Below, piece by piece: positions 1 to 10,329 of a stretch of DNA of 64,000 nt (position 1 is the first letter of the stretch; each line of letters begins with the position of its first letter). The position numbers were made by a program, and so were the translations under genes. This DNA is from Hydra vulgaris (lineage: Eukaryota > Cnidaria > Hydrozoa > Anthoathecata > Hydridae). The stretch is from NCBI RefSeq assembly GCF_038396675.1, contig NC_088928.1, forward strand, positions 56,435,001 through 56,499,000. Direction: 5' to 3'. The notes under the pieces were generated by a model, which ran no database searches, was not told where the DNA came from, and was given only the letters and a program-made list of their open reading frames with translations.

Positions 1-299
1 TCCTCATTTAAGCAAAAAATACAAAAAAGATAAAAGGTTCATCTTGCTAAAGAAATTTAAATTATAAAATTTCTACGCTCAAAAATATTTTAAAAAAGGT
101 TTAAAAATTGTAAACAAAAACACTAAAGTTGCTTTAGCTGAAAGTAGATATTATTCACAATCAGAGGTCTTGTATTTTATTTGAAAAATTTCTTCCTACA
201 GCTACAAGTTATTTTCAAAATAATTTCATGAAAAAACTAGTTAAAAACCTATTTAATTATCTAAAATTGAACAAACTACTCGTTGTCAATGATTAGTTT

Positions 300-1187
300 T
301 TATAACGCTGTTACCGTAGCCATTTTAAAAATTCTTCAATAAATGTAATTCCATTGCGCATGCGTATAATAACTTTCCTCCTGCAAACGACCGTGCTCAA
401 ATGACTTTTCTAAGTAATTGTTAATAAGAATATTATCGATGGCAGTGGCAGAAGTTCTATTTACCCGAATTATTAATTACAGACAAACATTGTATTTAAA
501 TAACATGTCAAAAAATATTTTTGTTATAGGAAATTTGTGATATGTTAAAGCGTTCAAATTTATATCATCAACGATATATAATTTTTTTCTTTCCTTGTTT
601 ATTTTTAAAATACAATTTTCGATAAAATCTTGAAATGGACTAATTTTACCACTTGGCGGTTGGTATATACATCCAATTATAATGTTTTTATTTTTTTATA
701 ATTACCTCGATAAAAAAGCCTTTCATAGTTATTATTTGCAACACAAAATTGCCTTTTTATTTTAAAATAATACTTTTCAAGTATATGAATAAATAGTTCC
801 CGCTTTTTTTATTTCCTCGTGGTTGGGTAATTAGTTTGTAATTTAACAAACTGTAATTAGAGTTCGATTCCAATGGACTTTCTGATTCATCCCAAGTCTC
901 TGACAGAGATATGACGTAGACGTGTAATTTTCAATATCTAAAAATTCTTTAAATTTCTCAATATTTTGACGCATGCTTCTTGTGTTCAAGTGTAATATAG
1001 AAAAAGAATTTATATATTTTTTAATTTTAAATTCATAGGGATCAAAATATGGTGTTTTTATTGAACTCATTTGAGTTGCTTGAAAAATATTTAAGTTTTC
1101 TTCAGAAGGATTATTAAAAAGATTGTCCTCAAAAGGATCAGAATTTAAATTTTCAAAATCAACATTCTTTAAAACATTAATCGTCAT
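300..1187 (-). mobile_element. LINE ORF2 endonuclease region, broken
   Basis: Minus-strand translation gives an APE-type endonuclease in pieces. FSILHLNTRSMRQNIEKF is at the N terminus (about 960-1020). A degraded GNKKSG block follows, then IIIGCIYQPPSGKISPF across a frame change (about 630-690), and TSATAIDNILINNY (about 405-450). Stops and frameshifts separate them. The reverse transcriptase would lie left of the window. It fits a CR1/L2/Jockey-type non-LTR element. Confidence 0.75.
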
Positions 1188-1379
1188 TTTTTATGAATAA
1201 AAGAATAATCTTATATATGAAAAATTTTTTAATAAAAGTATTTTTTATTTATTCATTATTTTTTTTTTATATAATATACAAATTTTCACTTCCGCTCGAT
1301 TTGTCTTGTTTGAATACATGAACTAATAGTTTATTACAAATAACTTTGGCAAAATAACCGTTTTACCTATGGGTTTTTG

Positions 1380-1830
1380 CCTGAGCAAAAAACTCTTTGC
1401 GAATTTTTCTCGTCGTCTCACTAAAATCTTCATTAATATAATATTCTTACCTAATAAATATAAATATTCGTACCTTTTAGTTTAGAGACTTTTTTCATTA
1501 TTATTTTTGAATCTTCGAAATCGTGCAGTTTTAAAACAGCAGTTCTCTCTCGACCAGAATTAACTTTGCCAACTCTATGTGCATGTTCGACTTTTATTTC
1601 TCGATCAATTTCAAGCTTTTCAACAAACAATTTCTTCACTTAAGTTTTGGTGACTTCCCAATCTTTCTAGTCAAAACTTTTGCATCGTTTTTCCAGAATT
1701 TATTTTTGTTAATAATAAAAATGTTAACCAATGACCAATTCAACTCAGTGTTCCCCTTGTCTCTGTTTGCTAATTAAAGTGATTAAAAAAAGTGAAATAC
1801 CTTTTTATAACTTGGTTATAGCTTGGTTGG
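1380..1830 (-). mobile_element. LINE ORF1 remnant
   Basis: The minus strand reads VEHAHRVGKVNSGRERTAVL then LKGTNIYI, and after a break INEDFSETTRKIRKEFFAQA. This pattern is typical of the RNA-binding ORF1 protein of non-LTR retrotransposons. It lies directly upstream of the ORF2 endonuclease remnant on the same strand, as expected. Stops are present, so it is inactive. Confidence 0.75.
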
Positions 1831-2449
1831 TTATAACTGGGTACTTCAATAAATCATTTAGTATTTTTATCAATTATGGTTCTAACTTTAATTTAGATAT
1901 GCATTTCTGTCACAAAAATATGGTCATTTTAAGTGCATCACAACCTTTTTGGCTTTATAAACAATGACAAAAATTGTTTGGGACGTTTGGGAGCGATTTA
2001 AAAGACTGCCATAAATCCGAGCCAAAACTAGTTTTTGAAATCTAAAAATGTTTTTTTTTTGGTAAAATATTGTAGAGTTATATTGTAATGTACTAACATC
2101 TTTTAGTTTTACTATGTTTAACAAGATAATACTAAAAAGAAAAATTTGATTCAATAAACAACTTTGTTGTACCAAAATCTTATTCAAAATTCTTATTCAA
2201 TTCAGAATCGCGGACCATTTTTGCCGAGAAGAATATTTTACTTAATCGGTTTGAAATTAAATCAAAGCGGTGTTTATTACACACAGATTTTGATTTATCT
2301 TGTTTTAAGTGTTGCTTTTTTACATTGATCAATAAAATCATCTAACATACTACATCAACTAAAAAACTTATTATAAAAAAATAATTAATTTAATTCAACC
2401 TAAACTACCCTGTAAGTTTAAAAACTAAATTAAATAATTGCTGAAACTA

Positions 2450-2480
2450 ATTATTATTGTTATTATTGTTATTATTATTA

Positions 2481-2524
<44 letters not shown>

Positions 2525-2582
2525 GTTATTATTATTATTATTATTGTTATTATTGTTATTATTATTATTATTATTGTTATTA

Positions 2583-2670
<88 letters not shown>
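2450..2670. repeat. (TTA)n/(ATT)n microsatellite
   Basis: About 220 bases of trinucleotide repeat with interspersed TTG variants. Long open frames through it (poly-Leu, poly-Ile) are artefacts. Confidence 0.97.
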
Positions 2671-3010
2671 GGTGAAATACATAATAATAATAATTATAAT
2701 TAATCGCATTTTTTTTTACTTTTATCTCAACTTTTTAGTTCTTTCTTTTTCTTCTTTTTTTGTTTGTAAAAAAAAATATTATTAAGCCAAACTGAATGTT
2801 GCTTTGCATTTCTTAAAGATTTTTCTAATCTTTCAACTCTTTTATATTTTTATACGGAATTAGGTTAGTAGTTCCTAATTAAAAAAAGATTAATACTTAT
2901 TTTTTTATTTTTCATTTTTAAGAGGGGGAGTTTTAAGGTTAAAAAACCACATGTAACTTATAAACAATGCAGTATTTATAACAAGTTTTTTTATTTATTT
3001 TTTCGCATAA
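2671..3010. other. AT-rich spacer
   Basis: No coding potential or recognisable element was seen. Confidence 0.6.
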
Positions 3011-3018
3011 ACCTTGTA

Positions 3019-3861
3019 GGGTGACAGGAATAGTGTCAAAAAATGAACTTCAGAATAGTGTCGAACATACCAATGTCGCAAAAAAAAGGAATAGTGTCGC
3101 GAATGAATTTAATGGGAAGTGTCAAAAACAAAAAAAGAAATAGTGTAGCAAATGAATTTAATGAGTAGTGCTGAAAACATAAAAAAGGAATTGTGTCGCA
3201 AATAGTAAAAACGGAGTAGTAAATAGTTAATTTCAGCTATTGCTCACTCGTTTTGCTTATCTTTATAGCATACGGCTTTTACAAAAAAAAAAAAAAAAAA
3301 AAAGATGAAAAAATAATGAAAGAAAAGATTACTACCAAACTCCAAACCCTCAGTCAATGTGGCGGCACTCCTTTGCGGCAGCTGGCTATAAGATAGTTGG
3401 TGTATGTACTGAAGCCCCCGGCCGCAGCTTATTTCAGTATGACATCAGACATGTTTCACATATTTATAGTTATTATTATTTTTTTATTTTTGTTACAATT
3501 CATTAAACTCCTTTAGGACTTTAGTCATTTTTCTATTTTCGACATTATTTATTAAATTCATTTGCAACACTACTGTTTTTTTTTTGTTTTCAACACTCTC
3601 AACACTGATTTTAATATTTGTGACACTATTTCTTTTTTTTGTTATCGACACTGTTCATTAAACTCCCTTGCGACATTATTCCTATTTTATTTTCGACACT
3701 CTTCATTAAACTCATTTGCGACATTATTCCTTATTCTGTTAACCGACAATCAATAATGCGACAATTTGCAACACTATTCTTTTTTCACATTTTCGAAAAT
3801 CAAATTTGCCACAATAAAAATTTGCAACATACAAAATCTTGCGACACTATTCCACTACACC
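3019..3861. mobile_element. hAT-type MITE with tandem-repeat TIRs
   Basis: The two ends are inverted relative to each other and both are built from short tandem units around gaatagtgtcgcaaatgaat. The element is flanked by a perfect 8-bp direct repeat, ACCTTGTA, at 3011-3018 and 3862-3869, the target-site length made by hAT transposases. The centre (about 3340-3440) is less AT-rich and unrelated to the arms. No transposase is encoded. Confidence 0.75.
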
Positions 3862-3869
3862 ACCTTGTA

Positions 3870-4880
3870 CTCGTACATAAATTTTGTACGCATTAAATAT
3901 TTTAACCCAGTTGCAAAGCTTGGAGAAGAATGAACTTTAGAATGTGGTTTTTCCAATAGTGACCGTAAAACCATCTTTCGAATTAGCAGGGCTATGAAGT
4001 AATACAATACAGCATACAAATAGACTAGAGTATTTTCTTTAAGTTATACTTCAAGATTTGATTGCAAACCTTTATATTTTATAGAACCTGTTGTCTTTAG
4101 AATCCCCTAATACTGCTTATTGATTCTCATAGATTGTTGTATAGAATTTTCAATTGTATAAAGTTAACGCTGCTTCTTTAATTGGCTTGTCTGGGGTTTG
4201 GTGCAAGAGCGTACTGTGTAAAATCTCAATAAAGATATTTTACACATTACTCTGCAGTGATGTTATCATCAAGCTCACAGGTGATATCTTCTTTTATAGT
4301 TTTTATATGAAATATGTTTGTTCTCTTTTTAGAACTTTTTACAATTTCCATTTTAACTCTTCTAACTTTAATAGTATCAACTGCTCAACATTTCGGGCGT
4401 TAATTACTTTGTTTTGGATTAAGAAAGGAATTGTCTTAATAAGGTTTTAAAAAGTATGAAATCAAAAAAGTTGTTGCCTTTAATGAAATATTTTTATTTG
4501 TTTTTTACCGCAACCAAAATCTTCCGTGCCGTTTCTTTAATATTACAAATACCCATCTCATACTTTGAAATCAAAGCATTTTTCTTCTTTTAGACAGTAA
4601 CACAAGAAAGTTCAAAGATTGTATAAAGCTATATTTAAAAACAAAAATTGCATTGTAGTTTGGTCAATTATAGAGCGACAGTGATGAATTTAGCAGGCAT
4701 TTGGTTTATGGCAACCATAACAAGATTCGATCATAGAGCGTCTTGTATAATAACAGTGCTTTATTGTGTCGTTGCGTTTTACAAATCAAGTCTATACCAC
4801 GTAGAAATTCACAAATCGTACAATAGGAATTATGCAAACAAAAAATCAGAATGTTCTACGCTGGAAATAAATGGGAAACT
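3870..4880. other. No recognised gene
   Basis: Two small plus-strand open frames (4154-4450 and 4648-4887) show no recognisable domain and are probably chance. They could be decayed transposon sequence. Confidence 0.5.
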
Positions 4881-5673
4881 TAGTTAAAATCTTGCCGACA
4901 ACAGATAGTTTCAATTAAATTATCCTGAAACTACACCTGCAAACCTACAATTGAAATAAAAAAATAAAAATAAAAAAACAACTCGTAGCTAATGCAATAA
5001 ATAAATCTAGTTTTACAAATATTTTTGCGGAGAAAAAAACAAAAGCAAGTTTTCGACAAAAGTAAATTCCGTCAAAAATTAAACATCGTAAATAAATAAA
5101 GTAAACAAATGTATTTAAAATTTCATTTATTTGTTTAACTAGGTATAGTTTATATTTAAAGTTTAAAAGGTATAGGTTACTAAATGTTATTAAAAGTTTA
5201 AAAGGTTACAACAAAATCCTTAGTAAAATTACTAGATAAAAAAAATTTTGTTTTAATTTTACTTTTAAGAAAATGTAGTTATACTAGTCCGTCTTAAAGA
5301 AGTCCCAAAAAATGTACTACAATTTATTGAAATGAGTAGGTCTAATATCAAGGGGCGATTATAGGAACAAATAAAAGGTAGGGGAGGCTGGGGAGGCTGG
5401 GGGGGGGGTGCGTGAATCCTTAATGACAACCAACTGCTTTCTAAAAAAAAGTCTTCAAAACAAAAAATCACCCGACTGAAATACATCAAATGCTCGACTA
5501 ACCGACAATAATCTTCAAAAAAAACCCTGTAACTTGAAGCTCACCTAGGTGGAGAATTTTTTTAAGAAACTTTTCCCCCTCCTCCGTAAAATCGACCCTG
5601 CTAATATCTTGTTTATATAACACACCAGCCTGAAAATATTTAAATAAGACAAATTATATAATATATAATTTGT

Positions 5674-5714
5674 CGCGAATATTATCTATCATATTATGAT
5701 AGATAATATTCGCG
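5674..5714. repeat. Perfect palindrome, 20-bp arms, 1-base loop
   Basis: The left arm cgcgaatattatctatcata at 5674-5693 pairs exactly with 5695-5714. The only unpaired base is 5694. Confidence 0.95.
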
Positions 5715-5892
5715 CTGGTCTGGCGATAATTGTCCTTACACAGTTTTTTTTCATGAGTTCAAATTGTAAAGTAACTGCCGTTACTAGCGTCGGATATTTT
5801 CTTAATAAACGCAAATTGTATTTAAATTTAAAAATTTACGGAAAAAAAAAAAAAAAATTACAAAAGCATTTTTATTACAGAACCGCTACAAA

Positions 5893-6969
5893 CTATTCAT
5901 TATGATTTATATTTCTTTTTCTAAACAAAAACATTGATTTAAAAGCAGCTTTAAACTTTTTATTTCCCAATGCGTAACAAAAAGGATTTACTAGAGAGTT
6001 AATGTAACAAAACAAATATCCAAAATTCCATAAAGGAGCTGTAACACAGGTATTACAAAATGTTGATATAATTGAAAACGCATTGAAAGGAAGCCAGGTG
6101 ATTGCGTATGCAAGGATAATTAGAATTTATAACCTTTTTGTTCTGTCGTAGTTTTTATATTTAATTTTTGGTACAGTCTGACAAGCCTTACTTAACTCTT
6201 TATTATTTACAGTTGAATCAACCTTAAGACAAGTATTTGATTGGGTAACAGAGTCGCAGCTAACCGAGGTAACAGCAAAATCGCTAAAATAGTTTGGCGT
6301 TTTAACTCTATCAACTGTACGTTTACGTTTTAGCAAAAAAGTATACATTCTAATATACATAAAAAACATCGTTAACAATGGGACGTAATAGGCAGATAAT
6401 GCGGTAAAAACTGCCACGAAAACACTATCAGTAAGAAATCGAATATAACATTTATCTTCAGGAACATCTTGTTTACCAGCAATATAAGGGTAGGATATTA
6501 TCCACGGAACCCAAAGTACAAATGACAAAAACCATACAAAAAATATAACATACTTTAGACGTAAATTTCGCACTGATCTGTAAATTAAAGGAACTCTAAT
6601 CAACAGATATCTATCAATTGATATAACAAGTAAGTGGGCTACACTTGCTTGACTGCACCAATAATCTGTCGATAACCAAAAGTTACATGTAATTTTACCC
6701 ATTGGCCAATATCCGTAGACCAAATAAACTGTATAAAAATTGATAGAAACGGCACTTATCCAAGTGTCTGCTACTGCTAGTGACAATATCAACCAATTTG
6801 AAGCAGTTCGAAGACCCTGATTTTTGACATAAGCAATAAAAACACAAATGTTTGCAGTTGTTGCAATAAAACTAATAAGTGCGAGTCCAAACACCAAGAA
6901 ACCTTATTCCGTGCTACTAAAGCGAGAATTTAATAGTTTAGAACCGTAAGTCACATTTTTAACTAGCAT
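5893..6969 (-). pseudogene. Decayed tandem copy of the GPCR
   Basis: This is homologous over its whole length to the intact receptor at 17157-18224, including D at the TM3 amine position, DRY and NPFCY. Two in-frame TAA codons break it: one in the N-terminal tail, in the context STE*GF at about 6903-6905, and one at the start of TM6, in the context KRL*ILI near 6126-6128. Both sit where the intact copy has TTA (Leu). One codon is also missing after RSVR in the second intracellular loop. The frame is otherwise well preserved, so inactivation may be recent or the alignment may still be under partial constraint. The open part runs from 6897 to 6127 (256 codons). Confidence 0.9.
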
Positions 6970-7319
6970 TTTTAACATTGAAAACCAACATAACTGTTAA
7001 AGAATAAGTCTTATAGATATTTTATTTGCAAAACAATGTTACTAAAAAAACAAACTATTTAATGTTTTTAAAAACAAAACTAATTCATTTTAAAGAAACG
7101 TTTTCTATTAAAATTTGAATAGAAGTAAACATTGAAAACCAAAAAAACAAGTTGCAGAGAGCAAACATTTACACTTCCTGTTCAACTAAAAGCACCTGCT
7201 AAAAAAGCGTCACTCTTATACATCAATAGTAAAAAACTTAATTGATAAATTTTTATTTGAGCCACAAACTTATTTAAAAATAAATTTTAACAAGATTATT
7301 AGAATCTTTTTAAAATTCT

Positions 7320-7374
7320 TTACATTAAAATTTGTGCAGCAAAATGAATACGTTTTAAGAATTCTTCTGACTGT
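7320..7374 (-). pseudogene. Duplicated ERCC2 last exon, 3' half
   Basis: It reads LQSEEFLKRIHFAAQILM then TAA. LKRI...AQ is closer to the conserved XPD C terminus than the tail of the functional gene is. Confidence 0.8.
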
Positions 7375-7379
7375 AATTT

Positions 7380-9963
7380 TTGTTTTTAAAACATCCTTAC
7401 TTCCAACTAGGCTGCAAGCAACCACTATTAGAGTTTGAAGTTACTGGAAGAGAAAAGATGAAGTTTATAAAGCAATATAACGATTAATGGGCGACTTAAA
7501 AGATTGCAATCAGGAAAACAAGAAGAAGGGAGCGAATACCCAAGATCTGATATTCGAGAAAAAATACCAAACGAATAAGAATTTTTATAGCACTTAGGAA
7601 CAGTCGAAGTAAAAGAATAAGACTTAATTGAATAACGAGTAACACGAGAATAAATTTTAGTAGATTGCCCAAGAGACGCTAGCTCTTTAGAGCAGCGCCC
7701 ATTATAGTATTTGTAGAAAAGGGAAAGAGAAGCAACATTACGACAATGTAACAATGGTTAAAGGTTGGCTGTAAGTGCAAGTCTAACTATGATTACAATG
7801 CGTTTTTGCACCTTATCTAAAAGAGAAAGCGCATAATTCGAAGATCTGCTCCAAATATGGCAACATTATTCCACACAAGGACGGATTTGAGATTTAAAGA
7901 AATAAAGAATAGAATCTGGAGTAATAAATTGGCAAGCATCATAAGGGCAAACATAACAGATGCTAATTTTGCAAAAAAAATTGAGGTTTATCTGAGTTAA
8001 AATTCACCAGCTGCTGAGAGCCCCATGGTGTAGCAGAAGTAAGATCTTTTTCTAGTCCCCTCCAAGCCGTTAGAGAGCGTTGGCTTCTTTTCAAGACAAG
8101 AATAATTTGTAGTATCATCAGCAAACAATGCCAACTTAGATGTGAGAATTTCTGGGAGAATAATAATATAAATTTAAAAAAGTATAGGGCCAAGAATAGA
8201 ATCGTGAGAAACTCTTACAATAAATTATAACAAGAAATAAAAAGAGTGCTTTTCCTTGGACACAACTTTTATACTACTATTGAAAAGAAAAGATTCAATA
8301 ATTTTATAGGTGTTACCTAATACACTGTAAGAAGAGATCTTACAGAAAAGACCGTCATGCCAAACTTTATCAAAGGTTTTAGAAATGTTGAGAGCAATAG
8401 TCTTAACCTCTACACATTTATCTAATGCGCCATAAAACCTATCAGTTATTACTATTTACAAATCAACAATAAAACAAGAAGATTGAAATCCATATTGTTT
8501 ATCAGAAAGTTATTTGATATAAATAAGAGAATAAGTGTTTGTTAATTAAAGACTCCAAACCTTGCATATGATAGTAAGAAGACTAATGGTAGTTAGACGA
8601 GTCAGATTGTTCTCCATAATTTTTGAAAAAAGGGATAATAGATACCACTTTCCAGCAGACTGGAAAGTAAGACTTTGATAAGCATTTGTTAAATAGTTTT
8701 AAAAGTATAGACGACAGCTCTGGGAAACACTTTTGCAAGACTGTAACTGGTATGTTGTCAGGACCACAAGCTGTAGAAGAGTCTAAGCAGAAAATCACTT
8801 TAGATACAGAAGCTGGAAGCTGGAATGATACAATTGATCAACCTGTTTGTCGGCTTTATCAGGTAGGATGTGATTAGCGGAATCAAGAGTTTGATGAAAC
8901 TTTCTTAGCAAACAATTTAGTTTTGTTTTTAGGTGAGATAACAAAATCTGAACCATGAAAGAGAGATGGAATAACAAATTCGCCCTAATTATAGACACTG
9001 TTAAAGATTCTCCAGAAGTATCTGCAGCCTAATTTTTGAGATGAAATACGAAATTTCGTGACCTTAGAATAGCGGGCTTTGACGTTAGACAAAAACTTTT
9101 TACAATGATTTCTAGCAATAGTAAAAAGATGTCTGCTTTCTAGAGAATCGTTTTGTAAATAGATATGGAGGCAATGGTTACGATTGAAAATTACAGCAGT
9201 ACAATACAAGGAAAACTATAAAGAAAAGTGAATACAGTAGTACTCAGTACACTATCTAATAATCCAAGCAATTGTCTTATTATTATTAATAAACCCTAAG
9301 CCGTAACAAAGAGCTCCGAATGTAGCCTCGACAATACACACAAAAATTACAAACAGGGACACCATCCATGCGCAACATGGCACTGTTAGTACTCTTATAT
9401 TTTACAACTGTTGATGGAATCAGCCTCTATGAAAACTGCCACAGAGTACAATAAACCTGACTACCAGCCGGCCTCAGAACCATAAAACTGAATTTTAGAG
9501 CTGTACCCTTATTAAGAGATATAAGAATGAGTTGCCTATTCATAAAAATAGAGACACAGGCAAAACCGATGCAATGAGTCAAGAATGATTTAGCATTTAA
9601 CATCCTAAACTGGAAACAATGTTTATAAATACATCTACGCCAAACTATTAGATAAAAAAGGGATGCAAAGCTGGTCAACAAATAGAATCTGTTTACCCTA
9701 TAAGTCTTTGCCTAGGAAGTCTTTTACAAGACAGTAGCTCAATGCAGTTAACACCTGCCTAAGATGAGTTTTTTTATCGAGACACTATCTCTTGCCTTTA
9801 CTCAATTAAGAGCCCTAAAGCAGAAGATTTTCAAGTCGGAGTTTGTTTCACTTAGCCTTTGCCTAAAAATCAAACCATACAAATCAGCAGGGCGTAGGCC
9901 AGGTAGTACTGGGTTACATGATACCAGTAGCAGGATGATCGTGATGATTCTGATCCTGACATG
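7380..9963 (-). mobile_element. LINE copy A1 (CR1/Jockey-type), degenerate
   Basis: A minus-strand non-LTR element inserted into the duplicated last ERCC2 exon. RT pieces are STACGPDNIPVTVLQKC, LLKLFNKCLSKSYFPVCWK and SDSSNY (8583-8798). A thumb/C-terminal piece ends near 7430. The 3' end has the family signature 'ggttgcttgcagcc' (minus strand) just before 'ttggaagtaa'. The 5' untranslated part (9240-9963) matches, in reverse complement, the start of the copy at 61380-63480. Many stops and frameshifts make it inactive. Confidence 0.85.
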
Positions 9964-9967
9964 AAAG

Positions 9968-10006
9968 TTAATCAACAGTCAGTAAAGACATGCTAAATCC
10001 GTCCTC
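9968..10006 (-). pseudogene. Duplicated ERCC2 last exon, 5' half
   Basis: After the acceptor tttttag it reads EDGFSMSLLTVD and then stops, where LINE sequence begins. The other half of the same exon is at 7320-7374. Confidence 0.8.
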
Positions 10007-10102
10007 CTAAAAAATAGTTAAACACACTTAAACAAATAAAATAAAATGAAATGAAAAAATACGAAAAAAGAAAAAAATAATAATACAATATAATAATTGC
10101 AA

Positions 10103-10138
10103 TAATGTGCCTTTTGTTGCAAAAATTTCTTCGAAATC
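10103..10138 (-). pseudogene. Duplicated ERCC2 exon 21, degenerate
   Basis: It aligns base by base with exon 21 (18741-18785) but has deletions and frame loss, so FLRQMAQPF can no longer be read. Confidence 0.65.
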
Positions 10139-10244
10139 TAAAATATCAAAAATTAGCCCAAGTTATTTTAAAATAATAATAATCTCAAAATACAATGACA
10201 TATGTTAAAAAAAAGAAACAATTGTTTTAAACAAATAAACCTAC

Positions 10245-10295
10245 TTGAACAACCTCGTCAATGGATAAATTACAATTGCAAGGCTTTAAGTGTTT
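10245..10295 (-). pseudogene. Duplicated ERCC2 exon 20
   Basis: 51 bases reading KHLKPCNCNLSIDEVVQ, flanked by intact splice sites (tttgcag and gtaggt). It is not connected to any further upstream ERCC2 exon, so it is an orphan exon from the segmental duplication. Confidence 0.85.
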
Positions 10296-10329
10296 CTGCA
10301 AATAAAAAACTAAAACTAAATGGAAAATA

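Noticed and set aside
2425..2785. Long poly-Leu / poly-Ile open frames
   Set aside because: Translation of the (TTA)n microsatellite in different frames.
4154..4887. Two small plus-strand frames as host genes
   Set aside because: No domain, no partner exons and composition like the surrounding AT-rich sequence.
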